A DNA stretch of 23,595 nt. It comes from UBA1081 sp964454355. Lineage in GTDB: Bacteria > Bacillota > Clostridia > Oscillospirales > Acutalibacteraceae. The translations under genes were made by a program, and so were the position numbers. The number at the start of each line of letters is the position of its first letter. Positions within the stretch are counted from its first letter, which is position 1. The DNA lies in NCBI GenBank assembly GCA_964454355.1, contig CAYVTA010000022.1:1-23595 (forward strand), in the 5' to 3' direction. The notes under the pieces were generated by a model that had not been told where the DNA came from, made no database searches, and saw only the letters and a list, made by a program, of their open reading frames with translations. Below, one piece after another: positions 1 to 8,425 of the stretch.

Positions 1-953
1 ACATTCTCTTTGTAGGTAAGTCCGTAGAAACCAACCTTTGAAACGTCTTTTATTCCGCTTTCTTTCATGATTGTGTGGATTCTTTCAAGAACAAAGTCAG
101 GCATTGAATCGTTGATAATTCTTGCCTGTTTAATGATGTTTGCAAGGCCGGGATAGTCACCTACAAGGAACCAAGGGTCAACAGAGATACAGTGACCGCC
201 AACACCGGGGCCGGGAGAAAGAATGTTAACTCTGGGGTGCTTGTTTGCAATGCGGATGATTTCATAAACATCCATGTTGTCGCTTCTGCAAATCTTAACA
301 AGCTCGTTTGCGAATGCAATGTTGATATCTCTGAATGTATTTTCAACAACCTTTGTCATTTCGGCTGTTCTGATATCTGTAACAACGATATCACCCTTGC
401 AGAATGATGCATAGCTAGCCTTAACTTTTTCACCTATGGCTTTATCGTCAGCACCGATAGTTCTTGAGTTGTGCTCAAGTTCGTAAACCATGTTGCCGGG
501 GATGATTCTTTCAGGAGCATGAACAAGGTTGATATCTTCACCGATTACGAAGCCGTTGGCCTCAATAACGGGACGAACAAATCTGTCAATTGTTCCGGGA
601 GATACTGTTGATTCAATAACAACAGTTGCACCCTTGGGGCAAACATCCATAACTGCTTTAACTGCAGAAACAACATAGCAAGCATCGATTTTTTTGCTGT
701 CCTTGTCGTAAGGAGTGGGAACTGCAACGATGTACATATCTGTTTTCTGGTACTCTGTTGAGAACTTGATGCCGGCTTTGAGAGCGTTATTGAAAAGCTC
801 ATCAAGACCCTCTTCTTCAAAAGTTGTATGACCTGCATTGAGTGTGTCAACGAGCTCCTTGTTGTAGTCTGTACCTACGACCTCTACGCCATGAGATGCG
901 AACATAAGGGCTGTGGGAAGGCCGATATAGCCAAGACCAACTACATTAATCAT
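1..953 (-). CDS. wecC: UDP-N-acetyl-D-mannosamine dehydrogenase (WecC-type), 3' end outside window
   Basis: Nucleotide-sugar dehydrogenase that oxidises UDP-ManNAc to UDP-ManNAcA with two NAD+, supplying an acidic sugar for a surface polymer in the cytoplasm. I translated the open frame by hand: about 317 codons are present and the C-terminus runs off the left edge. The N-terminus is a Rossmann fold (GLGYIG at residues 6-11, acidic end of beta-2 at D29). The active-site segment GPGVGGHCISVDPWF at about 248-262 carries the catalytic Cys255 and its wording is typical of WecC rather than of UDP-glucose dehydrogenase. The ATG overlaps the stop of the upstream glycosyltransferase gene (ATGA, 950-953), so the two are probably translationally coupled. 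It is the last visible gene of the polysaccharide operon. Assignment to the nucleotide-sugar dehydrogenase family is certain; substrate specificity rests on motif similarity. Confidence 0.93.
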   Translation of the reverse strand, partial: MINVVGLGYIGLPTALMFASHGVEVVGTDYNKELVDTLNAGHTTFEEEGLDELFNNALKAGIKFSTEYQKTDMYIVAVPTPYDKDSKKIDACYVVSAVKAVMDVCPKGATVVIESTVSPGTIDRFVRPVIEANGFVIGEDINLVHAPERIIPGNMVYELEHNSRTIGADDKAIGEKVKASYASFCKGDIVVTDIRTAEMTKVVENTFRDINIAFANELVKICRSDNMDVYEIIRIANKHPRVNILSPGPGVGGHCISVDPWFLVGDYPGLANIIKQARIINDSMPDFVLERIHTIMKESGIKDVSKVGFYGLTYKEN

Positions 954-3900
954 AAGTTTTTCCTCTTTTCTATAAGATTTGTTTCTTTATCTATTGTAAA
1001 TTCCTTTGAGGTAAGACCTCTTACATGTTTTGCGGCATTTTTACTCAGCTTGCAGAACAGCTCAGGGTCACGTACAAGCTTGAGAATTGCGTCTGCAACA
1101 GCTTGTGCATCCTCTGCGGGAACAAGTATTCCGCAGGTGTCATCAACAAATTCAGGGATCGCCGCAACTGCTGATGCAACGGGAACAAGTCCTGAAGACA
1201 TTGCTTCATCCCTTGAAACGCCTTGCGTGTCCATTCTTGTTGTTGCTATATAAATGCCATGGGTTTTATGAAGCTTTGCAATTTCACTCTGAGTTATAAA
1301 CTTCCTGTGAAGATGAACATTGCTGAATTTTTTTAGCTGTTTTGTGTCTTCATCAAACCTGGGACCGTCACCGTACAGGTCGAAGGTCATTTTTGAAAAT
1401 TCGGGAGTTTTGCTCAGCTTTAAAATTGCCGCTTGAGTTATATCGTTAGCATAAGTCAGGGTGCTGAAGGATTTTACCGACATTATGTTAAAACGCTGTT
1501 CAGGAGATTTTTTTTCGTAAGAGAACATGTCCGTGTCTATGCAGTTGTGAATAACGGAGCATCTTTCGGAAAGATCCACTCCGTAATCTTCCTCTATCTG
1601 TTTTTTGAAAAATTCGGAAACATATACAAAACGGATATTGTGTTTTTCTGAATATTCAAATACTTCTTTCCAGAAAAGCTCTCTTTCGACAGAAGCCTTT
1701 TTTGCCTCCTCAATTTCTTGTTTTGTTCTGTAATTGTATTCACGTCTGTGCCATGGCTGAATATCACTGCCGTGACTCCAAACTATCAGATTTATTTCAT
1801 CAAGATAGTTTTTGAGAACACTCCACATATATGGATTAAGGAAGTGGACACAAACTGTTTTTATACAGCCGGATTCAAGGAGTGCTGTCAGCTTTTCTGC
1901 TCCGCCCTGAGTAATGTTTATACCTTCAAATTCTCGGTAACAATCCTCACCCTGCATATTGATGCAGCACATAGCGGGAACAATACCGTTTGATTTGTAA
2001 AGGAAGTTTCTCTTGTGTACAAACATATACTTGTAAAGGTCATCATAGGACGGATAGTAGTCTGCAACAACCGCAGTATCACTTGTACACAAAATCGGTG
2101 TGGATGTAGAACCTGTAAGGTTGCCTCCTGCTGTAACAGCGGATATTTCCGTTTTGCCCGAACCTTTTACTCGCAGAGCAAGAGAAAAATATACGGCATT
2201 TTCGGGGATATTTGCATTTATTGTTCTGTTTGTTCTTGCACTTGTGTGGCAGATATTGTTCATTGCTGCATCGTGCATAAAACAGAAGCATTCTGTATTA
2301 AGAGTTCCCAGTCCGTTAAAAACTACTGTAGCTGATTTTGCAGCCGCAAAATCGGAAATGCTGTATTTTCTTTTGAAGTAAATGTACTCAAAATCATCTT
2401 CGCCCAAAGTTGAAATAACAGTGAACTTATCGTTTTCCAGCTTTATATCTATTGCTTTTGATGTATTCTCGAATGAGTCATACAGTTCTTCCGGAGTGAT
2501 CGTTACGTCATCTGATTCAAGGCTCTGATAATCGATTTTTTCCGCTGCATTATTGATATCTGAAAGAGATATTCCGGTGTCAGCAACAAAAATATCGTCA
2601 ACAGCATCACATTTTTTATCTCTGCAGTCTTTACAATAGCCGAATTCGTCAGTACATAAGAAGTTTCCGTTGATGAGCTGTCCTTTTGCAAAGGCGGTCA
2701 TATCTTCAATCAGTTCGCTTTTTATAATACTTCGTGTACTGTAAAGAGTTTTGCAAGGCTTGTATGTGCCGTGTGTAGAGTCTATTTCAAAACTACCGGT
2801 TTTTGTTTTTGTATAGTAATGATTTTTTCCGAAACCGTCGGCGGTGCTGTATCTGACCGAAAGCACCAAATCTGTCAGATAATTTTCTCCGTAATAGTCG
2901 TTTGCGGAGAATGCAGCGGTGAAGCCGGCTTCACCGGTACAGTTTTCATCGTTTATAAATACAAGTTTCTTCTTTTCGTAGGTCTGTCTGCCAAAAGAAG
3001 CTTTAACTCTCAGCTTTTCTTCTTCAGTATTAGCATCTGAAACCACCGTAACGCAGGGAAGTGGCTGTTTCATGTCTTTGCCGAAAACACAGAAAGCGAT
3101 GAAGCCCAGTCGGTCCTCACAAAGATGCTCCTTAAGTACATTTCTTAAGCCTAAAAGTCTGAATTTGCGGTAATCCCTGTCAGTTTTGCAGTAAGTGTCA
3201 AGCTGTTTTAACATCGTGTCAACACTGTTTGTTGCAACGGTCAGATCTCCGAAGAAATTTTTGACACCTCGAGAATAGTTACCTACGGAAACTGTGTTTG
3301 ATGCCAGCAATTCATAAACACGCCTTGCAAACATTGTCTGGGATTGGCTCACCGAGTTCATATTTATACCGTAATTGTAGCCTTTGTAGGCAATGTGTAT
3401 GTCTTCGGGTGAGAGCGTACCTACAATCATTTTGTTGTATCTTGCAGGAAATGCGTGTTCAGGTCTTGCAGAACCGAGATTTCTGTCAAAAATTTCAAGT
3501 CCTTTGCCTTTTTCAAATGCATCGGCAAAATCATCAAAAACCTTTGAACGTTCCTTATATCTGTGGTAATATGCACCCGCAAAACAGAATTTGTCTTTTC
3601 TTTCATGAATTTCTATAGGGTTGTGTACCAATGGCTGTGCTGAAAAATGAAGAAGGTACACATTGTTGTGCTGGAGTGTTCTCTTGTAACGTTCAATACA
3701 GTCAAAATCCGTTGTGAAAACGAAATCGGCACAAGCCGCAGCAGACATGAATGTGTCTGTGTAAACAGGGTCTTCCTTGTTCCAAAAAATAACCGGAATG
3801 CCGTTTGCATGGCAGTATGAGGTTAAGTCGTAAAGCTCTTTGCTTCCGTTTGCAATTTTTCTGTACCAGGACTTTTCCTTGCCTTCCCATGCAGATTCAA

Positions 3901-4171
3901 GAAAAAACAGATCAGGCTTGAAGTCTTTTAATTCATCTAACCAATTTTCTGCGGAAATATTCAACAGTTCGCATTCGCTTTCAAAATTACCCAGTGTAAA
4001 CGGATCCATGATCGCAGCGACTTTCAGTTTTTTCAGTGAATCACAGTCGGTTCTGAAAGTAGATGCCTTTGAACTGTCAAATATGATTCCGTATTTTTCA
4101 AGCACCTGTTCAAGAGACGTTTTTCTGTCTTTTAATCTATTTATATATTCGTCAATTGTTTTGATATTCAT
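950..4171 (-). CDS. Multi-domain glycosyltransferase (CgeB/DUF3880-like + GT2-like remnant + beta-sandwich + GT4)
   Basis: A 1073-residue cytoplasmic glycosyltransferase, probably assembling the repeat unit or backbone of the polymer exported by the adjacent TagGH-like transporter. Residues about 45-365 resemble CgeB/DUF3880 glycosyltransferases, with the typical tail FARRVYELLASNT...F (281-307). Residues about 370-500 look like part of a GT2-type unit (ANDYYGENYLTDLVLSVRYS at 423-442, then GFGK), without an obvious N-terminal nucleotide-binding DxD half. Residues about 560-685 are beta-rich with no recognised motif. Residues about 725-1060 are a GT4 GT-B domain: acceptor-side ITQGGAEK (753-760), WSHGSD (798-803), YGDGP (933-937) and the donor-site segment QGVSRDEAMSSGLVPV, where the usual EX7E reads D981-X7-E989. 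A GGAGG ribosome binding site precedes ATG 4171. The gene overlaps the wecC start by 4 nt. Sugar specificity cannot be read from the sequence. Confidence 0.88.
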   Translation of the reverse strand: MNIKTIDEYINRLKDRKTSLEQVLEKYGIIFDSSKASTFRTDCDSLKKLKVAAIMDPFTLGNFESECELLNISAENWLDELKDFKPDLFFLESAWEGKEKSWYRKIANGSKELYDLTSYCHANGIPVIFWNKEDPVYTDTFMSAAACADFVFTTDFDCIERYKRTLQHNNVYLLHFSAQPLVHNPIEIHERKDKFCFAGAYYHRYKERSKVFDDFADAFEKGKGLEIFDRNLGSARPEHAFPARYNKMIVGTLSPEDIHIAYKGYNYGINMNSVSQSQTMFARRVYELLASNTVSVGNYSRGVKNFFGDLTVATNSVDTMLKQLDTYCKTDRDYRKFRLLGLRNVLKEHLCEDRLGFIAFCVFGKDMKQPLPCVTVVSDANTEEEKLRVKASFGRQTYEKKKLVFINDENCTGEAGFTAAFSANDYYGENYLTDLVLSVRYSTADGFGKNHYYTKTKTGSFEIDSTHGTYKPCKTLYSTRSIIKSELIEDMTAFAKGQLINGNFLCTDEFGYCKDCRDKKCDAVDDIFVADTGISLSDINNAAEKIDYQSLESDDVTITPEELYDSFENTSKAIDIKLENDKFTVISTLGEDDFEYIYFKRKYSISDFAAAKSATVVFNGLGTLNTECFCFMHDAAMNNICHTSARTNRTINANIPENAVYFSLALRVKGSGKTEISAVTAGGNLTGSTSTPILCTSDTAVVADYYPSYDDLYKYMFVHKRNFLYKSNGIVPAMCCINMQGEDCYREFEGINITQGGAEKLTALLESGCIKTVCVHFLNPYMWSVLKNYLDEINLIVWSHGSDIQPWHRREYNYRTKQEIEEAKKASVERELFWKEVFEYSEKHNIRFVYVSEFFKKQIEEDYGVDLSERCSVIHNCIDTDMFSYEKKSPEQRFNIMSVKSFSTLTYANDITQAAILKLSKTPEFSKMTFDLYGDGPRFDEDTKQLKKFSNVHLHRKFITQSEIAKLHKTHGIYIATTRMDTQGVSRDEAMSSGLVPVASAVAAIPEFVDDTCGILVPAEDAQAVADAILKLVRDPELFCKLSKNAAKHVRGLTSKEFTIDKETNLIEKRKNL

Positions 4172-4189
4172 AGCTGTTTACCCTCCGCT

Positions 4190-4516
4190 TCACCCTAATC
4201 GGTGTTTAAGCTCACGAAGGAGTCTGTAAATTTTGAGCGCAAGCTTGCCGAGGAAATTGTTTTCGATTTTATTGAATCTGTTTTTGTATGCAGCGTTTTC
4301 AGTTTTTAAGCTGTTAAGCTGAACCTCGTAACGTCTGATATCTTTTTTTAAGACAGTCATGACTGATATCTGTCGACTCAAATCTTCATGACAAACTGTA
4401 AGCTCCTGTACAAGGTCAGAATTATCCTTTTTCAGGGCATCATTTTTCTGCTGAAGGATGGCGTTTGCATTTTTAAGCTCACTGTTCTCTCTCTTCAGTA
4501 ATTCTAATTCGTTCAT
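4190..4516 (-). CDS. Short coiled-coil protein of the polysaccharide operon
   Basis: A 108-residue protein with no enzyme motif. Residues 1-85 are heptad-like, rich in Leu/Asn/Lys/Glu with recurring core positions (LELLKRENSEL, LQQKNDALKKDN, LNSLKTENAAYKNR), which predicts a long coiled coil. The C-terminus (FLGKLALKIYRLLRELKHRLG) is a basic amphipathic helix that could touch membrane or a partner. Start ATG 4516 has an AGGTGG ribosome binding site. It lies 9 nt after the ATPase gene and 18 nt before the glycosyltransferase gene, so it is co-transcribed with both. Similar coiled-coil stretches occur fused to glycosyltransferases in surface-polysaccharide loci, so a scaffold or chain-length role is plausible, but this is inference from position only. 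Confidence 0.75.
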   Translation of the reverse strand: MNELELLKRENSELKNANAILQQKNDALKKDNSDLVQELTVCHEDLSRQISVMTVLKKDIRRYEVQLNSLKTENAAYKNRFNKIENNFLGKLALKIYRLLRELKHRLG

Positions 4517-4525
4517 ATGCCCACC

Positions 4526-5359
4526 TTAATCCTTGCAGTATTTTTCCTGATATTCTTTAAGATTGGGCATAACGCTTTTCTGCTGTTCTGTTGTCATGGT
4601 TGCGTATTCTCTTGCAAAGCCGCAATAGGGCATTATAATTTCATCTGGTGTGCCCATACCTACAAGCTTGCCTTGATTTATCCATATGATTCTGTCACAG
4701 AATGTGGACATGGATGAAATAGAGTGGCTGACAAAAACAATGGTTTTACCTTTTTCTTTGAACTCATTGACCTTTTCAAGACATTTATCCGTAAAACTTG
4801 AGTCACCTACGGAAAGAGCCTCGTCAATAATCAAAATGTCGGGATTGATGTGTATTGCAATTGCAAAGCCCAACCTTGAACGCATACCGCTGGAATAGGT
4901 TTTTACGGGCTGATTTATATGCATACCGATATCTGCAAAGTCAATAATCTCTTTTTGCATTTTGTCTATTTCTTTATCCGTGTAACCCATAAGGAGACAT
5001 TTGAATCGGATATTGTCAATACCTGTAAGCTGGGAACGCATACCGGAGCCTGCACAGAGCATACTGACTTCACCTTTTACTCTGACTTTGCCCTTTGTAG
5101 GAGTTGTAATTCCCGTTATGATACTCGCAAGTGTAGATTTTCCGCTGCCGTTAAGACCGATAAGTCCTACACATTCTCCTTGTTGCATCGTAAAGCTTAC
5201 ATCATCCAGGGCTCTGAATGTGGAGACTTTGTTTTCTTTGAATAACAGTCCTTTCAGCTTCTGTCCGAAAGAGGAATACAGGGGATAATCCTTAACGATA
5301 TGGTCACAGACAACTACTGTTTTACCTAAGGAGGATTTTTTTGTTGTGTTCACACTCAT
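4526..5359 (-). CDS. tagH: Teichoic acid/polysaccharide ABC exporter, ATP-binding subunit (TagH-like)
   Basis: Cytoplasmic ATPase powering export of an undecaprenyl-linked polymer with the TagG-like permease next door. The 277 residues hold a complete nucleotide-binding domain: Walker A GLNGSGKST (68-76), signature YSSGMRSRLG (155-164), Walker B DILIIDE (174-180) and the H-loop Ser-His at 211-212. The N-terminal segment before the first strand (VKDYPLYSSFGQKLKGLLF) and the A-loop region are typical of the TagH/Wzt/RfbB exporter subfamily. It lacks the long C-terminal extension of Bacillus subtilis TagH and the carbohydrate-binding domain of Wzt, ending about 50 residues after the core. Start ATG 5359 has a strong AAGGAGG site; the permease stop is only 14 nt upstream. 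Confidence 0.93.
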   Translation of the reverse strand: MSVNTTKKSSLGKTVVVCDHIVKDYPLYSSFGQKLKGLLFKENKVSTFRALDDVSFTMQQGECVGLIGLNGSGKSTLASIITGITTPTKGKVRVKGEVSMLCAGSGMRSQLTGIDNIRFKCLLMGYTDKEIDKMQKEIIDFADIGMHINQPVKTYSSGMRSRLGFAIAIHINPDILIIDEALSVGDSSFTDKCLEKVNEFKEKGKTIVFVSHSISSMSTFCDRIIWINQGKLVGMGTPDEIIMPYCGFAREYATMTTEQQKSVMPNLKEYQEKYCKD

Positions 5360-5373
5360 TACTTAATTCCTCC

Positions 5374-6186
5374 TTACAGCATATCTATAAACTTATGTCT
5401 TACTCTCATGTGAAGAACACAGCCGACAATGAATGTTATAATTGCAATTGCCCAGAAGACAAGACCTGTTTCAAGGTTGTCTGCCAAAGTCCAGTCATAA
5501 AACATCGTATCTCGGTAGCCGTTGAGGATGTATGCAAAGGGATTGAACTTCATGATTGTGTTCATGAGAGTATTATCCTCTGCCGGAGTCCACATGACAG
5601 GTGATATAAAGAACAAGAATCGGAAAACAGTGTTTGAGATGTTGTGATAGTCTCTGAACAACACTGTTATTGAGGATGAAAGCAGTGAGTATGCAAGAAT
5701 AAAAAATGTATTTGCAAATATATAATACGGCAAGAGCCATACATCAGAGCTGATGGTGGTGCCTGTACAAAAAGCAATGATAAAAACAATAACCATTGAT
5801 ACGATATGTGTAATAAAACTTGAGGCAACGGTTTTTGCCGGTACAACAGACATAGGAAATTTCATTCGTTTCAGAACATCGGCAAAGCTGATGATCGACA
5901 TATCGGCACCCAGCATACCCTGGTTTATATAAAACCAACATACTATACCTACTATAAGCCAAACAACGTAGGAAACACCGTCCATATCATTTCCCTGACG
6001 AAGACCTACGGCAAAAACGAACCAGTATACAAGAACCTGCAATGCAGGGTTTAAAAAGTTCCATAAAAAACCGAAGAATGTTCCGCCATGCTGATTTTTC
6101 AAGTCATACAGCGCAAGTCTCATAAGTCTTACTTTATTGTCCCATAATTCAAAAATTACGGTTTCTATTGATTCTAAAATTCCCAT
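5374..6186 (-). CDS. tagG: Teichoic acid/polysaccharide ABC exporter, permease subunit (TagG-like)
   Basis: ABC-2-type integral membrane permease that moves lipid-linked polysaccharide or teichoic acid across the membrane with the downstream ATPase. The 270 residues show a cytoplasmic amphipathic N-terminus (VRLMRLALYDLKNQHGGTFF), then about six hydrophobic segments: LWNFLNPALQVLVYWFVFAV, VVWLIVGIVCWFY, FITHIVSMVIVFIIAF, YIFANTFFILAYSLLS, FRFLFFISPVMWTP and VFWAIAIITFIVGCVL. The FLWNFLNP and SPVMWTP motifs are characteristic of ABC-2 polysaccharide exporters. I chose ATG 6186 over the TTG one codon upstream because the AAGGTG site is then 7 nt away, against 4 nt for TTG. It is the first gene of the operon, about 75 nt downstream of the transcription start expected from the 6269-6297 promoter. 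Confidence 0.93.
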   Translation of the reverse strand: MGILESIETVIFELWDNKVRLMRLALYDLKNQHGGTFFGFLWNFLNPALQVLVYWFVFAVGLRQGNDMDGVSYVVWLIVGIVCWFYINQGMLGADMSIISFADVLKRMKFPMSVVPAKTVASSFITHIVSMVIVFIIAFCTGTTISSDVWLLPYYIFANTFFILAYSLLSSSITVLFRDYHNISNTVFRFLFFISPVMWTPAEDNTLMNTIMKFNPFAYILNGYRDTMFYDWTLADNLETGLVFWAIAIITFIVGCVLHMRVRHKFIDML

Positions 6187-6268
6187 CAAATATCACCTTG
6201 AAACATAAACTGATAAACACTTTTTTTGTTTTAATATCTATATAAAGTCATAATTTTACATTTTTTTC

Positions 6269-6297
6269 ATTATAGCATTACAAAAAATGTTTGTCAA
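6269..6297 (-). promoter_or_regulatory. Consensus sigma-A promoter of the polysaccharide operon
   Basis: On the minus strand: TTGACA (6292-6297), a 17-nt spacer and TATAAT (6269-6274), a perfect match to the housekeeping consensus. The expected start is near 6262, leaving a 5' leader of about 75 nt before tagG. Confidence 0.9.
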
Positions 6298-6353
6298 TAG
6301 ATTTTGATTACTTGTAAAAAAGAGGAACTGAGGCGATTTTTTTGTCGAAGCAC

Positions 6354-6382
6354 TTGAAAAATTTTCAGATATAAACTATCAT
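6354..6382 (+). promoter_or_regulatory. Promoter of the sigma-like gene
   Basis: TTGAAA (6354-6359), a 17-nt spacer and TATCAT (6377-6382), about 47 nt before a GGGGAAG ribosome binding site and ATG 6436. It is divergent from the polysaccharide operon promoter; the -35 boxes are about 57 nt apart, so shared regulation is possible. Confidence 0.6.
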
Positions 6383-6435
6383 ATATCTTGAAAAATATTC
6401 TGAACACATTTTCTGTGTGTTAAAGGGGAAGAAAT

Positions 6436-7149
6436 ATGAACAGTGAAAAAAATAAGCAAATCGCATCGGATGTTGTGCTTGCTCAGCACGGTAACAAGGA
6501 TGCGTACAGAAAGCTTTATTTGACATATTATAGGAGTATATTTTTCATCTGCAAGTTGATGAAAGGTAATACCGCTGATGCAATGAAGCTTACTGAGGAA
6601 ATTTTTTTAAAGATGTATTCATCTGTTGAAAAGCTCAATGATCATATGGCTTTTGAACAGTGGTTTTACTCTCTTGCGGTCAATGTCTGTAAAAATTCAG
6701 CCTCCAATGTTGAGGAGCCTGCGGAAAACGTGAGCTCAAATCTTAAAGGTTTGGCTGCGGATGTTCGAAAAGGGGTGCTTGACGGGGACAGATTTGTTTT
6801 TGAGCGTTCTGTAATGCGTCTGTTGGAAGAAGTAATTATATCAATGCCGCTCGATGCAAAAATTATTTTTATATATGTGCATTTTGCATTGCTGACAAAT
6901 GAGAAAATAGCGATTTTAGAAAAAAAGGATGAGAACGATATTGAAAACGGTATTCATGCCGTAGAATTGTTTTTTGATAAAATCGGAGAAAAGCTTCGCA
7001 ATGAGGGAGTTGATATATCACCCTTTGTAAAAGATATGAACAACACGCTTTTTCACCTTGCTTCACATACATTTGTGCCGGATGCTGTTCACAGTCGTAT
7101 TTCCGAAGCTATAGGTGTTGAGGTTAATCCGTTTGCTGACAAAAATTGA
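6436..7149 (+). CDS. Divergent ECF-type sigma-70-like protein
   Basis: A 237-residue protein. Residues about 14-88 resemble sigma region 2: AQHGNKDAYRKLYLTYYRSIF, then TEEIFLKMYSSVEKLN and the FEQWFYSLAVNVCKN block that corresponds to the usual FRxWLxxIAxNxxxD. Residues about 120-190 occupy the place of region 4 (VMRLLEEVIISMPLDAKIIF, like the 'aLpeklRevfvL' helix), but the following helix-turn-helix (TNEKIAILEKKDENDIENGI) is poor in the expected Ser-Val-R-R recognition positions. About 47 further residues after 190 are of unknown role. No anti-sigma gene is adjacent. It could be a working ECF sigma factor or a degenerate regulator. No terminator is visible between it and the LRR gene, so some read-through is likely. 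Confidence 0.7.
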   Translation: MNSEKNKQIASDVVLAQHGNKDAYRKLYLTYYRSIFFICKLMKGNTADAMKLTEEIFLKMYSSVEKLNDHMAFEQWFYSLAVNVCKNSASNVEEPAENVSSNLKGLAADVRKGVLDGDRFVFERSVMRLLEEVIISMPLDAKIIFIYVHFALLTNEKIAILEKKDENDIENGIHAVELFFDKIGEKLRNEGVDISPFVKDMNNTLFHLASHTFVPDAVHSRISEAIGVEVNPFADKN

Positions 7150-7211
7150 ATTTTTATTGTATATTATTGTCAAATTTTATCGACATTTCTCATGAAAATT
7201 ATTTAAACCTA

Positions 7212-7240
7212 TTGACATATTTTTGTTTTTAACCTATAAT
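7212..7240 (+). promoter_or_regulatory. Consensus promoter of the LRR/phosphoesterase genes
   Basis: TTGACA (7212-7217), a 17-nt spacer and TATAAT (7235-7240). Expected start near 7247. This places in-frame start codons upstream of 7247 outside the transcript and supports ATG 7271. Confidence 0.88.
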
Positions 7241-7270
7241 TTATTAGAATACGAGTACGGAGTGATTAAC

Positions 7271-8413
7271 ATGAAATCATTAAAACTTAAAAAGGTACTT
7301 TTTACAATGCTGACTCTTGTTGCGGTGTTTATGATTTTTACCGTTACTGCTTATGCGGATGACTACGGTAATTTCTCGTACAATACCGTTGAGCCTGAGG
7401 AAGGCGATGATTTTGAGACATACATTGAGATCGCAGGCTATAGTTCCGATGATGAAGAGCCTGTTGTTGCAGTTTTGCCCGATGCTATTGATGATGTTCC
7501 CGTAAAGGTCATCAGTGCTTCTGCTTTTTCAGGAGTAAGCAATGTGCAGGAAGTTATTATTCCCGATTCTGTTACGATGATAGAGAATGCAGCTTTTTAC
7601 AACTGTTATGCTCTTACAACAATAGTTATTCCCGATTCTGTTACATATATCGGTGAGTCTGCATTCCAGAACTGCGAAAAGCTCGAAAACGTAGTCATCG
7701 GTAACGGTGTTAAGGCAATCGGTGATATTGCATTTAAAAACTGTTCTTCTCTCAAGAATGTAAGCATCGGTTCTGCAGTTGAATCAATCGGTAACGGTGT
7801 ATTCTTTAACTGTCCTGCTCTTACAGCAGTACGTATTCCTGCTTCTGTATCCGAGATTGAAAAGCTTGCTTTCGGTTATATTCAGAACGGCAGTGATGAA
7901 GAAGTTGTAGCCGGATTTACATTCTATGCTGACGGTGCAAATGATGCTGTTGCTGAATACAACGGCGGTGCTTATGCCGAGGACGAGTCTGGTTTAACAA
8001 GCTTTACGGTATTTTCTGTGATCGGTGCAACTGCTTGCAGTGAGCATGATGCTGATTTCGTAAATGTGAGAGTTGCAACTGATTCTTATGAGGGTCTTGA
8101 TATTGCTGCTTGTGATGTCTGTGGTTCTGTTTTGACTCAGCCAAATACTGATATTGCTGTTGAAGAGGAGAGCTCATCTGCACTTATCACATTCATTGCC
8201 ATTGTAGTTATCCTTGTTGCTTGTGTAGGCATAATAATTTGGTATATTAAAATGTCAAAGAAAAGAAGAGAAGCTGCAATTGCAGCTTACAAAGCCGGCA
8301 AGCCCCTTCCCGATGCAGCTGAAAAAGAGGCTCAGGAAAAGAAGGAAGAAGAAAAATATCAGAAGAAAAAAGCTAAACAGGAAGCAAATCTCAGAAAATA
8401 TATTGATTTTTAA
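7271..8413 (+). CDS. Exported BspA-like leucine-rich-repeat protein with C-terminal membrane anchor
   Basis: Surface protein of 380 residues. The signal peptide (KKVLFTMLTLVAVFMIFTVTAYA) is followed by DD. Residues about 78-205 contain roughly five LRR_5 (BspA/Treponema-type) units of about 23 residues, for example IIPDSVTMIENAAFYNCYAL, IPDSVTYIGESAFQNCEKL and IGNGVKAIGDIAFKNCSSL. Residues 256-284 hold a CxxH...CxxC pattern (C256, H259, C281, C284) that may bind metal or be an extracellular Cys motif. A transmembrane helix (ALITFIAIVVILVACVGIIIWYI, 304-326) precedes a cytoplasmic Lys/Glu/Ala-rich tail of about 50 residues. Such LRRs usually mediate protein or host-surface binding; the partner here is unknown. 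Start ATG 7271 was chosen from the GGAGTG site and the promoter at 7212-7240. The next gene begins 12 nt later, so they form one transcript. Confidence 0.88.
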   Translation: MKSLKLKKVLFTMLTLVAVFMIFTVTAYADDYGNFSYNTVEPEEGDDFETYIEIAGYSSDDEEPVVAVLPDAIDDVPVKVISASAFSGVSNVQEVIIPDSVTMIENAAFYNCYALTTIVIPDSVTYIGESAFQNCEKLENVVIGNGVKAIGDIAFKNCSSLKNVSIGSAVESIGNGVFFNCPALTAVRIPASVSEIEKLAFGYIQNGSDEEVVAGFTFYADGANDAVAEYNGGAYAEDESGLTSFTVFSVIGATACSEHDADFVNVRVATDSYEGLDIAACDVCGSVLTQPNTDIAVEEESSSALITFIAIVVILVACVGIIIWYIKMSKKRREAAIAAYKAGKPLPDAAEKEAQEKKEEEKYQKKKAKQEANLRKYIDF

Positions 8414-8425
8414 TCGGTGATACAT

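Noticed and set aside
6411..6422. GAACACATTTTC as a second SOS-box candidate
   Set aside because: The right half lacks GTTC, so it does not meet the LexA pattern.
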